Translations under genes and position numbers: made by a program
Shown here: piece after piece, positions 17,930-28,273 of the stretch
Layout of the letters: the number at the start of each line of letters is the position of its first letter
Numbering within the stretch: the first letter of the stretch is position 1
Assembly (NCBI GenBank): GCA_025998955.1
Contig: AP024676.1
Span: 3,410,001 to 3,474,000 of the forward strand
DNA from: Candidatus Roseilinea sp.
GTDB lineage: Bacteria > Chloroflexota > Anaerolineae > J036 > Brachytrichaceae
DNA: 64,000 nt
Reading direction: 5' to 3'
Notes under the pieces: generated by a model
Seen by the model: only the letters and a program-made list of their open reading frames with translations
Databases searched by the model: none
What the model was told of the DNA's origin: nothing

Positions 17930-19066
17930 TCACTCCACGCGCAACAAGTAAGACAGGTCGTCAGGGCGAACCACGCCGAGTAATGCGCCGGGATAGGCAT
18001 CCAGGAATGACTGGGGCAAGCGTGGTTTGCCCTGTCCCCATTTGACCTCGAAGCCGTATAGCCGGCCTTCGCGCTCCTCGACGATGTCGAGCTCCGCGCC
18101 GGTGTGCGTGCGCCAGAAATACAAACTTGCCAACGCGCCGCTGTAGGCTAATAGTTTGAGCCGCTCGGCGATGACGAAGTTCTCCCACAATCGGCCGGCG
18201 TCGTCGCGCATATCCAGCGGTTTCAGATTGTCGATCATCACGTTGCGTACGCCCAAGTCCCAAAAATACACCTTTTGCATTTTGGTCACTTCTTTGCGCA
18301 GGTTGCGGCTGAAGCCGGAAAGTCGAAACACGACGAATGTCTGCTCGAGCAAGTCTATGTAGCTCGCCACCGTGTCCTTGCTCATGCCGAGTTGCGCGCC
18401 GAGTTCGGACAGCGATACCTCCTGGCCGATCTGGAACGCCAGCAGCCGAACCAATTGTCGCAGCTTGATCGAGTTGCGCACGCCGCCGATTTCGAGCACG
18501 TCTTTGTATAGGTAGCTGGATGCCAGCATGCGAAGATACGACCGGCGATCCGCATCGCCGGTCAGAGAGAAGATCTCCGGATAGCTCCCGAAGACTAACC
18601 AGTCGTTCAGCATGCGCCTAAGCTCGAATGCGTTCATTTGTGCGCTTAATTCCACTAGCGCAATCGGATAGAGTGTGTGCACCCAGGCCCGCCCGGTTAG
18701 CGGTTCCTGCGTCTTGCCGGCAAGGTCGAGTGATGACGAGCCGGTAGCGATCACCCGCAGGCCGGGTTCATGATCCACCAGCAACTTAAGGTTGACGCCG
18801 ATCTCGGGAACGCGCTGCGCCTCGTCCACGAACAACGCGTCGTAGCCTGCCACCAGGCTGCGCAGGCGCGCTAGGCTGCGGCTTGATAACACTTCGACGA
18901 ACTCTGCTTCATCCGCATTCACGGTCAGGGCGCGATAGGGCAACTCACTCAGCACTTGCCGGACAAGTGTAGTCTTGCCCACTTGCCGCGCGCCGTACAG
19001 GATCACGGCTTTGCCGCCCTTGCGCAACTCTTCGGTGATCTGAGATGCGATCATTCGGGGGATCAC
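17930..19066 (-). CDS. AAA_14/DUF4143 ATP-binding protein
   Basis: A 378-residue protein with an N-terminal AAA domain: LYGARQVGKTTLVRQVL (Walker A), YDALFVDEAQRVPEIG (Walker B), IATGSSSLDL (sensor 1). A winged-helix-like region (LSELGAQLGMSKDTVASYI) and a C-terminal DUF4143 domain end in a PD-(D/E)XK-like FEVKWGQGK. These proteins are widespread, vary between related strains and have no settled role. GTG at 19066 is supported by TATACT 6 bases upstream; ATG 19054 is an alternative. Its GC content looks lower than that of its neighbours, suggesting transfer. Confidence 0.9.
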   Translation of the reverse strand: MIPRMIASQITEELRKGGKAVILYGARQVGKTTLVRQVLSELPYRALTVNADEAEFVEVLSSRSLARLRSLVAGYDALFVDEAQRVPEIGVNLKLLVDHEPGLRVIATGSSSLDLAGKTQEPLTGRAWVHTLYPIALVELSAQMNAFELRRMLNDWLVFGSYPEIFSLTGDADRRSYLRMLASSYLYKDVLEIGGVRNSIKLRQLVRLLAFQIGQEVSLSELGAQLGMSKDTVASYIDLLEQTFVVFRLSGFSRNLRKEVTKMQKVYFWDLGVRNVMIDNLKPLDMRDDAGRLWENFVIAERLKLLAYSGALASLYFWRTHTGAELDIVEEREGRLYGFEVKWGQGKPRLPQSFLDAYPGALLGVVRPDDLSYLLRVE

Positions 19067-19072
19067 ATCGCC

Positions 19073-19078
19073 AGTATA
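19073..19078 (-). promoter_or_regulatory. -10 box of the DUF4143 gene, leaderless spacing
   Basis: TATACT on the minus strand, 6 bases before the GTG at 19066. Confidence 0.5.
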
Positions 19079-19087
19079 CCTCTATTA

Positions 19088-19141
19088 GCCCAAATCGCGC
19101 GAATTCCGCTAATCCGTTAGCGGAATTCGCGCGATTTGGGC
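19088..19141. repeat. perfect 25-bp inverted repeat with 4-nt loop
   Basis: The left arm (19088-19112) begins GCCCAAATCGCG and ends TTCCGCTAA. The loop is TCCG (19113-19116). The right arm (19117-19141) is its exact complement. It lies between the divergent DUF4143 and esterase genes. The stem is longer than intrinsic terminators and has no T-run. No second copy was seen in this window. Confidence 0.95.
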
Positions 19142-19222
19142 AGCTTGAGCTCATGGGAGGCGGGCCAACAGCCGAGCGCAACTGCGGCTAGCCAAATGCC
19201 CGATAATGTGCGCCCACAGGCC

Positions 19223-20356
19223 ATGACCCATCCACCCCTCGGCAACCTACACGCTTTCGTCTCGGCCATCGCCGATCACCACCCACCGGCGCTCTCCTTC
19301 CTCAACCCGCAGTTCGCCGATCTGGCGGCCTGGCGCGAGGCCGCCCGCGCGAAAGCGCTGGAACTGCTGCGCTATACGCCACCGCGCGTCCCACTCGATC
19401 CGCGGATCATCGAGGTAGTAGACAAGGGTGACTACCTGCGCGAGAAGGTGACATTTGCCAGCGCGCCGTGGTCGCGCGTGCCGGCCTACGTATTGATCCC
19501 CAAAAATCGAGCTGCGCCTATGCCCGGCATCGTTGCGCTGCACGACCACGGCGGTTACTACGTGCAAGGCAAAGAGAAGGTGGTGGAAACCGAGCACGAA
19601 TCGTCGCATCTGGTCGCCTATCGCCAGAGTGGCTACGGCGGGCGCGCCTTCGCCACCGAGCTGGCCCGGCGCGGCTACGTAGTGATCGTGATTGACGCGT
19701 TCTACTGGGGCGAGCGCCGGCTGGACCTGCAACAGGCGCCGCCGGAGCTGGTGAAGGAGATGCAGCGCCGCGCGCAATTCAAGACCGGCGTGCCCGGCGT
19801 GAACGAGACCTATAGCCTGCTCGAAGAGCTGGTGATGCGACACGTCGTCGCCGCTGGCGCGACCTGGATGGGCATCCTCGCCCACGACGACCGCACCAGT
19901 GTGGACTACCTGGCATCGCGCCCCGAAGTGGACCGCGAGCGCATCGGCTGCGTGGGCCTCTCGATGGGCGGCATGCGCACGAACTGGCTGTTCGGCACCG
20001 ACCCGCGCATTCGGGCTGCCGTCACGGTGGGCTGGATGACCGATTGGCGCGAGCTGATGCCGGAGCACATCGGGCGGCATTCGTGGGCGCAGTACGTGCC
20101 CGGCCTGACCGGCTGGCTGGAGCTAAGCGACGTGGCGGCGCTGGGCATGCCCGGCGCGCTGATGGTGCAGCAGTGCGCGCAAGATGCGCTGTTCCCGTTG
20201 GCAGGCATGCAGCGCACGTGCGCGCGCTTGGAGGCGCTCTACGCCAAGGCCGGCCTAAGCGAGCGCTTCACCTATCGTTTCTACGACGTGCCACACCAAT
20301 TCGACGTCGAGATGCAAGAAGAAGCGTTCGCCTGGCTGGATCGCTGGCTCAAGTGA
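19223..20356 (+). CDS. alpha/beta hydrolase (dienelactone hydrolase / acetyl-esterase-like)
   Basis: A 377-residue serine hydrolase. The nucleophile elbow is GCVGLSMGGMRTNW (Ser near residue 254). The oxyanion region is GIVALHDHGGYY. Later QDALFP and VPHQFD are likely to hold the acid and the catalytic His. Long relatives with this layout (Abhydrolase_7 type) act on esters of unknown identity. Start ATG 19223 (MTHPPLGNL); GATAAT lies 15 bases upstream. In-frame ATG 19196 is less likely because it precedes that box. Confidence 0.82.
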   Translation: MTHPPLGNLHAFVSAIADHHPPALSFLNPQFADLAAWREAARAKALELLRYTPPRVPLDPRIIEVVDKGDYLREKVTFASAPWSRVPAYVLIPKNRAAPMPGIVALHDHGGYYVQGKEKVVETEHESSHLVAYRQSGYGGRAFATELARRGYVVIVIDAFYWGERRLDLQQAPPELVKEMQRRAQFKTGVPGVNETYSLLEELVMRHVVAAGATWMGILAHDDRTSVDYLASRPEVDRERIGCVGLSMGGMRTNWLFGTDPRIRAAVTVGWMTDWRELMPEHIGRHSWAQYVPGLTGWLELSDVAALGMPGALMVQQCAQDALFPLAGMQRTCARLEALYAKAGLSERFTYRFYDVPHQFDVEMQEEAFAWLDRWLK

Positions 20357-20411
20357 ATTGGGGATTGGAGGATCAGAGATCAGAGATTGGAGATTGGAGA
20401 TAGGAGAGAGG
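20356..20411. repeat. heptanucleotide array (AGATTGG type, 8 units)
   Basis: Consecutive units AATTGGG, GATTGGA, GGATCAG, AGATCAG, AGATTGG, AGATTGG, AGATAGG, AGAGAGG fill the whole gap between the esterase stop and the PPOX start. The purine-rich end probably also serves as ribosome-binding site for the PPOX gene. Confidence 0.85.
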
Positions 20412-20416
20412 GGATC

Positions 20417-20770
20417 ATGACCGACGCCCGCCTGTTCACCGAGCGCAACATCTGGCTGGCCACCGTCCGCCCGGACGGCCGGCCGCACCTCGTGCCGATC
20501 TGGTTCGTGTGGGTGCGCGAACGCTTCTACATCTGCACCGAAGGCCGGTCGGTGAAAGTCAAGAACATCACCGCCAACCCGCGCGCCTCGGCAGCGCTCG
20601 AAGACGGCAACCAGCCGGTCATCGCCGAAGGCCGCGCTGCCATCCTGCCACGCCCCTACCCCGATGACGTGGTGGCCGAGTTCAAACAGAAATACGGCTG
20701 GGACATCGCGACCGACGATAGCTACAACGCGCTGATCGAGATCACGCCGGAGAAGTGGCTGCGGTGGTGA
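20417..20770 (+). CDS. PPOX-class flavin/F420-binding split-barrel protein
   Basis: A 117-residue protein of the pyridoxamine 5'-phosphate oxidase-like family, half the length of true PdxH. WLATVRPDGRPHLVPIWFVW is the typical first strand pair. YICTEGRSVKVKNITANPRASAAL is the cofactor phosphate-binding segment. Members bind FMN or F420 and reduce various substrates. Start ATG 20417; the region upstream is a heptanucleotide array. Confidence 0.85.
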   Translation: MTDARLFTERNIWLATVRPDGRPHLVPIWFVWVRERFYICTEGRSVKVKNITANPRASAALEDGNQPVIAEGRAAILPRPYPDDVVAEFKQKYGWDIATDDSYNALIEITPEKWLRW

Positions 20771-20902
20771 AACGAGCGCCCCGCCTCGTGGTCGTCTTGC
20801 GCCAAGGAGGGGGGGCAGGTTGATATTCGCTCGGCGCCGGCTCGGCCACGTGCCTGCGCCTACCGTTCACGGGCGAATTCGGCGATACTTCGGAGTCAAG
20901 CG

Positions 20903-21199
20903 ATGTTCGACCGGTTCGGCAACCCGCTGTGGGATTTGATCGGCTTGATAGACGCGATCGAGTTCGCGCTGCAGCCGCCGCGCCCGCGCCGGATCAACCC
21001 GAAGTACGCCTGGTTCTACACCGCCGAGTGGCGGCGCGCCGAACGCGATGCCGAAGACGACCTGAAGGCCGGCCGCTACGAGGACTTCGCCGACGTAGAC
21101 GCCCTGATCGCCGTCTTGAAGCAGAACGACCCGACCGCGCGGTTGGACCAGGCCGACCGGCTGGCAATGGCGCTGCGTCGGTTCAGGAGGCGCCGGTGA
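20903..21199 (+). CDS. probable antitoxin of a type II toxin-antitoxin pair
   Basis: A 98-residue protein. The N-terminal half (MFDRFGNPLWDLIGLIDAIE) is not recognised. The C-terminal half has AEWRRAERDAEDDLKAGRYEDFADVDALIAVL. This resembles the toxin-binding tail of RelB/Phd-type antitoxins (pattern: acidic helix, aGr, f.d.deli..L). No clear DNA-binding motif is visible. Its stop overlaps the start of the next gene as GTGA, and an AGGAGG site for that gene lies inside its last codons, so the two are translationally coupled. Assignment rests on the tail pattern and context. Confidence 0.55.
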   Translation: MFDRFGNPLWDLIGLIDAIEFALQPPRPRRINPKYAWFYTAEWRRAERDAEDDLKAGRYEDFADVDALIAVLKQNDPTARLDQADRLAMALRRFRRRR

Positions 21200-21510
21200 T
21201 CTTCCGCGTCACTGCCCGCTTTTTGCAGGCCTTCGACGCTCTGGACGCGCGCGCCCAAGCCCAGGCGCTGCTGGCGCTCCGCGGCTTCAAGCAGTCGCCT
21301 CGCCAGCCCTCGCGCGACGTGCGCATCGTCAGCGACCCCGACCCGCGCAAGACCGAATACGACGTGTGGGACCTGCCGTTCGGCAACGGCTACCATCTCA
21401 CTTATTCGTTCCTCGCCGGCGACCATCCCGACCACTTCGTATGCGTGCTGCGCAACATCGGCCGCGGCGAGGGGGTGAGTGCCACCAATGCTGCTCCAAC
21501 CGGCCTCTGA
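21196..21510 (+). CDS. probable RelE/ParE-like toxin
   Basis: A 104-residue protein starting at GTG 21196, with a perfect AGGAGG five bases upstream. It begins VIFRVTARFLQAFDAL and continues QALLALRGFKQSP and DVWDLPFGNGYHLTYSFLAGD. It ends near HFVCVLRNIGRGEG. A helical pair followed by strands, with a basic/aromatic tail (YHLTY...VLRNIG), is the layout of RelE/ParE toxins. It could instead be a plasmid-maintenance-type protein without RNase activity. The preceding overlapping small gene supports the toxin-antitoxin reading. Confidence 0.55.
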   Translation: MIFRVTARFLQAFDALDARAQAQALLALRGFKQSPRQPSRDVRIVSDPDPRKTEYDVWDLPFGNGYHLTYSFLAGDHPDHFVCVLRNIGRGEGVSATNAAPTGL

Positions 21511-21898
21511 CGTTTCATTAATACCGGTCGCTATAATCCTCATGACTGCAACGAAGCACACATCGTCGCCGCCCCGGATGCTTGCGAACGAACGACGCAT
21601 CGCCGTGGCCGGAGCGGCGTTCGCGAATGCGCGATGTGGTTTCGTGAGTTGGACTGTTGATGACCTCGGGTTTCGAGCCCGTCGTTCTCGCGAAGGCAGG
21701 AATGCAGGCTTGTATCGCCTTTGAGTGTCGGCTCGCGCGGTTATAGCGATGCGGCGGTTCGAGAAACCTGGAGGTAAGAGTGGTGTTGGTTGGATTGAGT
21801 GGAGTTTGGGTTTGAAGTTTGGATCACCGGTCACCGATCCTCGGCTGTCAAAACGGCTTCGATCCCTGACCTCTGATCCCCTAAAGCATTGATCGAGC
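21511..21898 (+). other. 388-bp gap with promoter-like box, repeat-like segments and a doubtful small ORF
   Basis: TATAAT at 21532-21537 is followed 4 bases later by a 60-codon frame (21542-21724) with no recognisable family; I doubt that it is a gene. Positions 21681-21709 (GTTCTCGCGAAGGCAGGAA core) resemble the CGTCATTCCCGCGAAGGCGGGAAT hairpin repeats of other bacteria. From about 21815 there are heptad units again: GATCACC, GGTCACC, GATCCTC, and at 21861-21881 GATCCCT, GACCTCT, GATCCCC. The gap ends at the clpC start. No heat-shock operator (CtsR, CIRCE) was seen. Confidence 0.5.
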
Positions 21899-24442
<2,544 letters not shown>

Positions 24443-24447
24443 GCAGT

Positions 24448-24981
24448 ATGGCAAAGCTAGAGACGAAAACCAAGCGATCGAGCAGCCGAAACGGCGCGTC
24501 GGCAACGTTCGACACGCGCCACGATCTACCGGCCGAAGTGCGCAGCCGGATGATCGCGCTGCTCAATCAGCAACTGGCTGACACGTTCGACCTGATGAGC
24601 CAGACCAAGCAGGCGCACTGGAACGTGAAAGGGCCACAGTTCATCGCGTTGCATGAGATGTTCGACGAATTCGCCGAGGGCCTAGCGGGCTACGTGGATG
24701 AGATTGCCGAACGCATCACGGCACTGGGTGGCTACGCCGCCGGCACGGTGCGCATGGCCGCCAAAGCATCCACCCTGCCCGACTACCCGGCCGATGTGAT
24801 AGCCGATATGGATCACGTGCGCGCGTTGGCCGACCGCTACGCCGCGCTGGCCGCCAGCACCCGCAAGGCGATAGACGTCGCCGGCGAAGCCGGCGACTTG
24901 GACACCGCCGATCTGTTTACCGAGGTCTCGCGCGACCTGGACAAGTGGCTGTGGTTCCTGGAGGCGCACGTCCAGGCCTGA
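24448..24981 (+). CDS. dps: Dps-family ferritin-like DNA-protection protein
   Basis: A 177-residue four-helix protein. The ferroxidase-site segments QAHWNVKGPQFIALHEMFDEF carry the His and Asp/Glu ligands shared between subunits. A basic, Ser/Arg-rich N-terminal tail (about residues 1-20) could bind DNA. Dps dodecamers oxidise Fe(II) with peroxide and shield DNA in stress. An AAGGAGG site sits inside the last codons of clpC, only 5 bases separate the genes, and an intrinsic terminator follows, so clpC-dps is a stress operon. Confidence 0.92.
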   Translation: MAKLETKTKRSSSRNGASATFDTRHDLPAEVRSRMIALLNQQLADTFDLMSQTKQAHWNVKGPQFIALHEMFDEFAEGLAGYVDEIAERITALGGYAAGTVRMAAKASTLPDYPADVIADMDHVRALADRYAALAASTRKAIDVAGEAGDLDTADLFTEVSRDLDKWLWFLEAHVQA

Positions 24982-25006
24982 TTGCCGGGCTATCTCGCAA
25001 ATCGAG

Positions 25007-25043
25007 CTTCCGAAGTCCCCCCGACTTCGGAAGTTTCTTTTCT
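25007..25043 (+). terminator. intrinsic terminator of clpC-dps
   Basis: CTTCCGAAGTC (25007-25017), loop CCCCC, GACTTCGGAAG (25023-25033), then TTTCTTTTCT. A perfect 11-bp stem with a T-rich tail, 25 bases after the dps stop. Confidence 0.92.
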
Positions 25044-25074
25044 GGTAACATCCCCTGCGGAGGCCTTTCCTTCC

Positions 25075-26001
25075 ATGTTCAAACAGATCTCAGATGTGAA
25101 GCAGGGGTTGTTGGAGCAGCAGTACATCGCGTCGGACGAAATCGCCACGGTGGTCTTCCTGGCCGAGCAGATGGGCAAGCCGATCCTGGCCGAAGGGCCG
25201 GCTGGCGTGGGCAAGACCGAACTGGCCAAAGCCTGGGCTGCCGCCAGCGGGCGCGAGCTGATCCGCCTGCAGTGCTACGAGGGGCTGGACGAATCCAAGG
25301 CGCTCTACGAGTGGGAGTATTCCAAGCAGATGCTCTACACTCAGTTGTTGCGCGATAAGCTGAGCCAAATCATGGGAGAGGCCACCACGCTCGCCGAGGC
25401 CGCCGACGCGCTGGGCAAAGAGGAAAACGTTTTCTTCTCCCAGCGCTTCCTGTTGCCCCGCCCGCTGTTGCGCGCGCTGATGAACGACAAGCCGGTGGTG
25501 CTGCTGATTGACGAAATTGACCGCGCCGACGCCGAGTTCGAGGCCTTTCTGTTGGAGATCCTCAGCGACTTCCAGGTGAGCGTGCCGGAGCTGGGCACGA
25601 TCAAAGCCAATCACCAGCCGATGGTCGTGCTCACCAGCAACAACACGCGCGAATTGAGCGAAGCGCTCAAGCGTCGTGCGTTGTATCTATTCGTAGATTA
25701 CCCCTCGTTCGAATCGGAGCTGAGGATCGTGCAGATGCGCGCGCCGAACCTCGCGCCGCACGTAGCCCGGCAGTGCGTGGAGATCGTCCAACGCCTGCGC
25801 GACCTGGATTTGAAGAAAGCGCCTAGCGTCGCCGAAACCGTGGACTGGGCCAAGGCGCTCGTCGCCATCAACGCCAAGCACCTCGACGAGAAGACGCTGA
25901 ACGACACGTTGACGGTCATCTTGAAGCACGAAAGCGATATTCAACGCGCCCGGCGCGCCCTCAGCGGCGGCAAGCGCGGGCAGGATTTCGGAGTCAGGTA
26001 G
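25075..26001 (+). CDS. MoxR-type AAA ATPase (CoxD-like)
   Basis: A 308-residue AAA+ protein. [14 protein letters not shown] is Walker A, VVLLIDEIDRAD is Walker B, and VLTSNNTRELSEALKRR is sensor 1 with the arginine finger. It belongs to the group found with CoxE-like VWA proteins; such pairs act in metal-centre insertion or complex remodelling, best known for CO dehydrogenase. No CO dehydrogenase genes are near. The ATG at 25075 was chosen because a terminator lies inside the longer possible frame. The VWA gene starts 9 bases after its stop. Confidence 0.88.
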   Translation: MFKQISDVKQGLLEQQYIASDEIATVVFLAEQMGKPILAEGPAGVGKTELAKAWAAASGRELIRLQCYEGLDESKALYEWEYSKQMLYTQLLRDKLSQIMGEATTLAEAADALGKEENVFFSQRFLLPRPLLRALMNDKPVVLLIDEIDRADAEFEAFLLEILSDFQVSVPELGTIKANHQPMVVLTSNNTRELSEALKRRALYLFVDYPSFESELRIVQMRAPNLAPHVARQCVEIVQRLRDLDLKKAPSVAETVDWAKALVAINAKHLDEKTLNDTLTVILKHESDIQRARRALSGGKRGQDFGVR

Positions 26002-26010
26002 TTTGCTGCC

Positions 26011-27396
26011 ATGGACCAGAGAATCGTTGAATTCATCAGCGCGCTGCGCTCAAGCGGCGTGCGTGTGTCGCTGGCCGAATCGGCCGACGCAATCAAGGCC
26101 ATCGCCACCGTTGGAGTGATAGATCGCGAGACGTTCAAGAATGCGCTGAAGGCAACGCTCGTCAAAGAGCCGGCGGATGTGCCGTCGTTCGAGCAGCTCT
26201 TCCCGCTCTACTTCGGCCACGAAGGCCCGCCGATGCAGCCGCCGCACAGCCTCAGCCAGGAGCAGCAGGAGCAGCTCCGGCGCGCCATCGAGCAATTGCG
26301 CGAGCAGCTTCGCCAACTGATGCAGATGCTGGCCCAGGGACAGCAGCCCACGCGCGAGCAGATGCAGCAGTTCGCCCAGAAGGCCGGCATCAGTCGCGGT
26401 ATGCGCGGCAGCCGGCAGGTGCAGGAATGGCTGACCGAGCGCATGTTGCGCGAGATGGGCCTGACGCCCGAACAGGTCAGGGAAGCGTTGGAAGCGCTGA
26501 TGAAGCAACTCAAGCAGCAGGGCATGAGTGCCGAAGGCCGGCAGGAGGTGCGCGAGACGGTGGAGGGCAACGCCGAGGCGCTGCGCGAGCAGGTGGCGCG
26601 CTTCGTGGGGCAAAGCCTGCTCAACCAGCCGGACGACAATCCGCGCCGGCAGCGCATTGATGACCTGATGAACCGGCCGCTGTCTTCGCTGAGCGAGGCC
26701 GAAGCCGACGAGCTGCGCAATCACGTGCGCCGGCTGGTGGCCCGGCTGCGCTCGCGCGCGGCGCTGCGCATGCGCCGCGGCAAACAAGGCCACTTCGACG
26801 CGAAGGGCACCATTCGCCACAACCAACGCAACATGGGCGTGCCGGTCGAGTTGAAGATGAAGCGCCGCCACCTCAAGCCCAAGATCACCGTCATCGTGGA
26901 CGTCTCGACCTCGATGCGGCCGGTGGCCGAGTTCATGTTGCGCATGGTCTACGAAATGCAAGATCAGATCAGCAAGGCGCGTTCGTTCGCCTTCATCAGC
27001 GACATGCACGAGATCAGCATGATCTTCGCCGAGAACCGGCCGCAGGACGCCGTCGAGATCGTGTTGCGCGAGCTGCCGCCCGGCTACTACAACACCGATC
27101 TGGGCAACAGCCTGCGCACCTTCTGCGAGAAGTTCTCCGATTCGGTGGACAGCCGCACCATGTTGATCTTCGTCGGCGATGGGCGCAACAACTACAACGA
27201 CCCGCGCACCGACTTAGTGCAGATGCTGCGCATGCGCGCGCGCAAGGTGATCTGGTTCAACCCGGAGCCGCCCTACCAGTGGGGGCATGGCGACAGCGAC
27301 ATGTTAGCCTACGCGCCGCTGTGTCACGCCGTGCACCAGGTGGCAACGCTCAAGCAACTGGCCGACGCGATTGACGATTTGTTCCAGACCCGGTGA
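26011..27396 (+). CDS. CoxE-like VWA-domain protein
   Basis: A 461-residue partner of the MoxR ATPase. The N-terminal third is a Gln-rich helical region (QEQQEQLRRAIEQLREQL). The C-terminal von Willebrand A domain (about residues 285-455) has an intact metal-dependent adhesion site, VDVSTSMRP (DxSxS), and later FVGDGRNNY. MoxR-VWA pairs work as chaperone modules in which the VWA protein recognises the target. The next gene overlaps its stop as GTGA. Confidence 0.88.
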   Translation: MDQRIVEFISALRSSGVRVSLAESADAIKAIATVGVIDRETFKNALKATLVKEPADVPSFEQLFPLYFGHEGPPMQPPHSLSQEQQEQLRRAIEQLREQLRQLMQMLAQGQQPTREQMQQFAQKAGISRGMRGSRQVQEWLTERMLREMGLTPEQVREALEALMKQLKQQGMSAEGRQEVRETVEGNAEALREQVARFVGQSLLNQPDDNPRRQRIDDLMNRPLSSLSEAEADELRNHVRRLVARLRSRAALRMRRGKQGHFDAKGTIRHNQRNMGVPVELKMKRRHLKPKITVIVDVSTSMRPVAEFMLRMVYEMQDQISKARSFAFISDMHEISMIFAENRPQDAVEIVLRELPPGYYNTDLGNSLRTFCEKFSDSVDSRTMLIFVGDGRNNYNDPRTDLVQMLRMRARKVIWFNPEPPYQWGHGDSDMLAYAPLCHAVHQVATLKQLADAIDDLFQTR

Positions 27397-27914
27397 CCGA
27401 CTCATCGCAGACATCGCCGCATAACCTCCGGCCGGCGCTGCGTGTGGGATTGATCTCTGGCCTGACGCTGGCGCTGGCCGCCGTGGCGCAGCAAGTGCCC
27501 TCGTCGCCTGGCATGCGCATGCTGGGCACGTTCATCATCATGATGGGCTTCGGCGTCGCCGGCTACTTTGCCGCGCGCCGCAGCGGTGTGCTGCAGCGCA
27601 ACACCGGCTATGGCGTCGGCGCGCTCAGCGGCCTCATCGCCGGCCTTTGCGTCTCTTGCGCCTTCGTCGCGGTGTCGTTGCTCCAATCATTCGACCCCGC
27701 CAACATCGAACGGTTACAAGCCGAGGTCGCACAACAATTGTCCCCGCTGCAGTTCCAACAGATGGAAGCAGCGAACATTGACCTGCGCACCCTCACGCAG
27801 TTCTCGCTGGCGCTGAGCGTCGCATGCTGCGGCCTGGGCTTTCCGATCGCCGGCCTGACGCTCGGCGCGTTGGGCGGCGCGAGCGGCGCAGCGCAGAATC
27901 ACCGTGCGCGGTAG
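27393..27914 (+). CDS. membrane protein of unknown function, tandem paralog 1
   Basis: A 173-residue protein with about four transmembrane segments (residues 17-33, 42-60, 72-97, 135-165). GTG start overlaps the VWA stop codon. A soluble stretch between TM3 and TM4 (ERLQAEVAQQLSPLQFQQMEAANID) is matched in position and style by TPDQIAMMEQFNVVLG in the next membrane protein. The two are probably ancient duplicates. No function can be assigned. It looks like the last gene of the MoxR-VWA operon. Confidence 0.7.
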   Translation: MTDSSQTSPHNLRPALRVGLISGLTLALAAVAQQVPSSPGMRMLGTFIIMMGFGVAGYFAARRSGVLQRNTGYGVGALSGLIAGLCVSCAFVAVSLLQSFDPANIERLQAEVAQQLSPLQFQQMEAANIDLRTLTQFSLALSVACCGLGFPIAGLTLGALGGASGAAQNHRAR

Positions 27915-27925
27915 TGAAGCCGATA

Positions 27926-28247
27926 TGCTCAGTTGCAAACACGATGTCATGGTCTCTTCTCGACGCGTCCCGCACGTGGATGAGTGCCCGCCGATAGGGC
28001 GCAGGCACCGTTCTGCGCCGGTCGAAGGTCGCTCTCGCCGACGGCACTGCGCTGCGCCCTAAAGAGTGCGGCTACTGCACGTGGGTGAAAGCCCGTTGGC
28101 GGTAGGCGCGGATTTCAGCCTGCGCAGCAGCACGGTGGGTGAAAGCCCGTTGGCGGTAGGCGCGGATTTCAGCCCGCGCAGCAGCAGCGTTTGCGCAGGA
28201 ATGACGACCGAGCCACTATAGATTGAAACCAAGGTTTCAACTGAGCA
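27926..28247. mobile_element. MITE-like element, copy 1 (322 bp)
   Basis: Begins TGCTCAGTTGCAAAC (27926-27940) and ends GGTTTCAACTGAGCA (28233-28247), so the outer 10 bp are perfect terminal inverted repeats. The right end also has an internal palindrome GAAACC-AA-GGTTTC. It shares both ends with the 89-bp element at 63640-63728 and the sequence ACGATGT just inside the left end. It codes for nothing convincing and holds a 54-bp tandem duplication. No clear target-site duplication was seen. Confidence 0.7.
28081..28188. repeat. 54-bp tandem duplication
   Basis: Two adjacent copies (28081-28134 and 28135-28188) start GTGGGTGAAAGCCCGTTGG and differ only near the end (CCTGCG versus CCCGCG, and the last few bases). 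They lie inside MITE-like copy 1. The GGTAGGCGC portion also occurs near 8240-8270. Confidence 0.9.
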
Positions 28248-28273
28248 AAACCGATCAGTCAATCCATCAATCC

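Noticed and set aside
21542-21724. 60-codon small gene after the toxin-antitoxin pair
   Set aside because: It has a -10 box only 4 bases upstream, no ribosome-binding site and no recognisable composition; part of it lies over a palindromic repeat-like segment.
21725-21898. CtsR or CIRCE heat-shock operator before clpC
   Set aside because: No GGTCAAA direct repeats and no TTAGCACTC-N9-GAGTGCTAA were seen; the segment is heptad-like repeat sequence.
28081-28188. Two 54-bp repeats as the start of a CRISPR array
   Set aside because: The copies are directly adjacent with no spacer, only two exist, and no cas gene is near.
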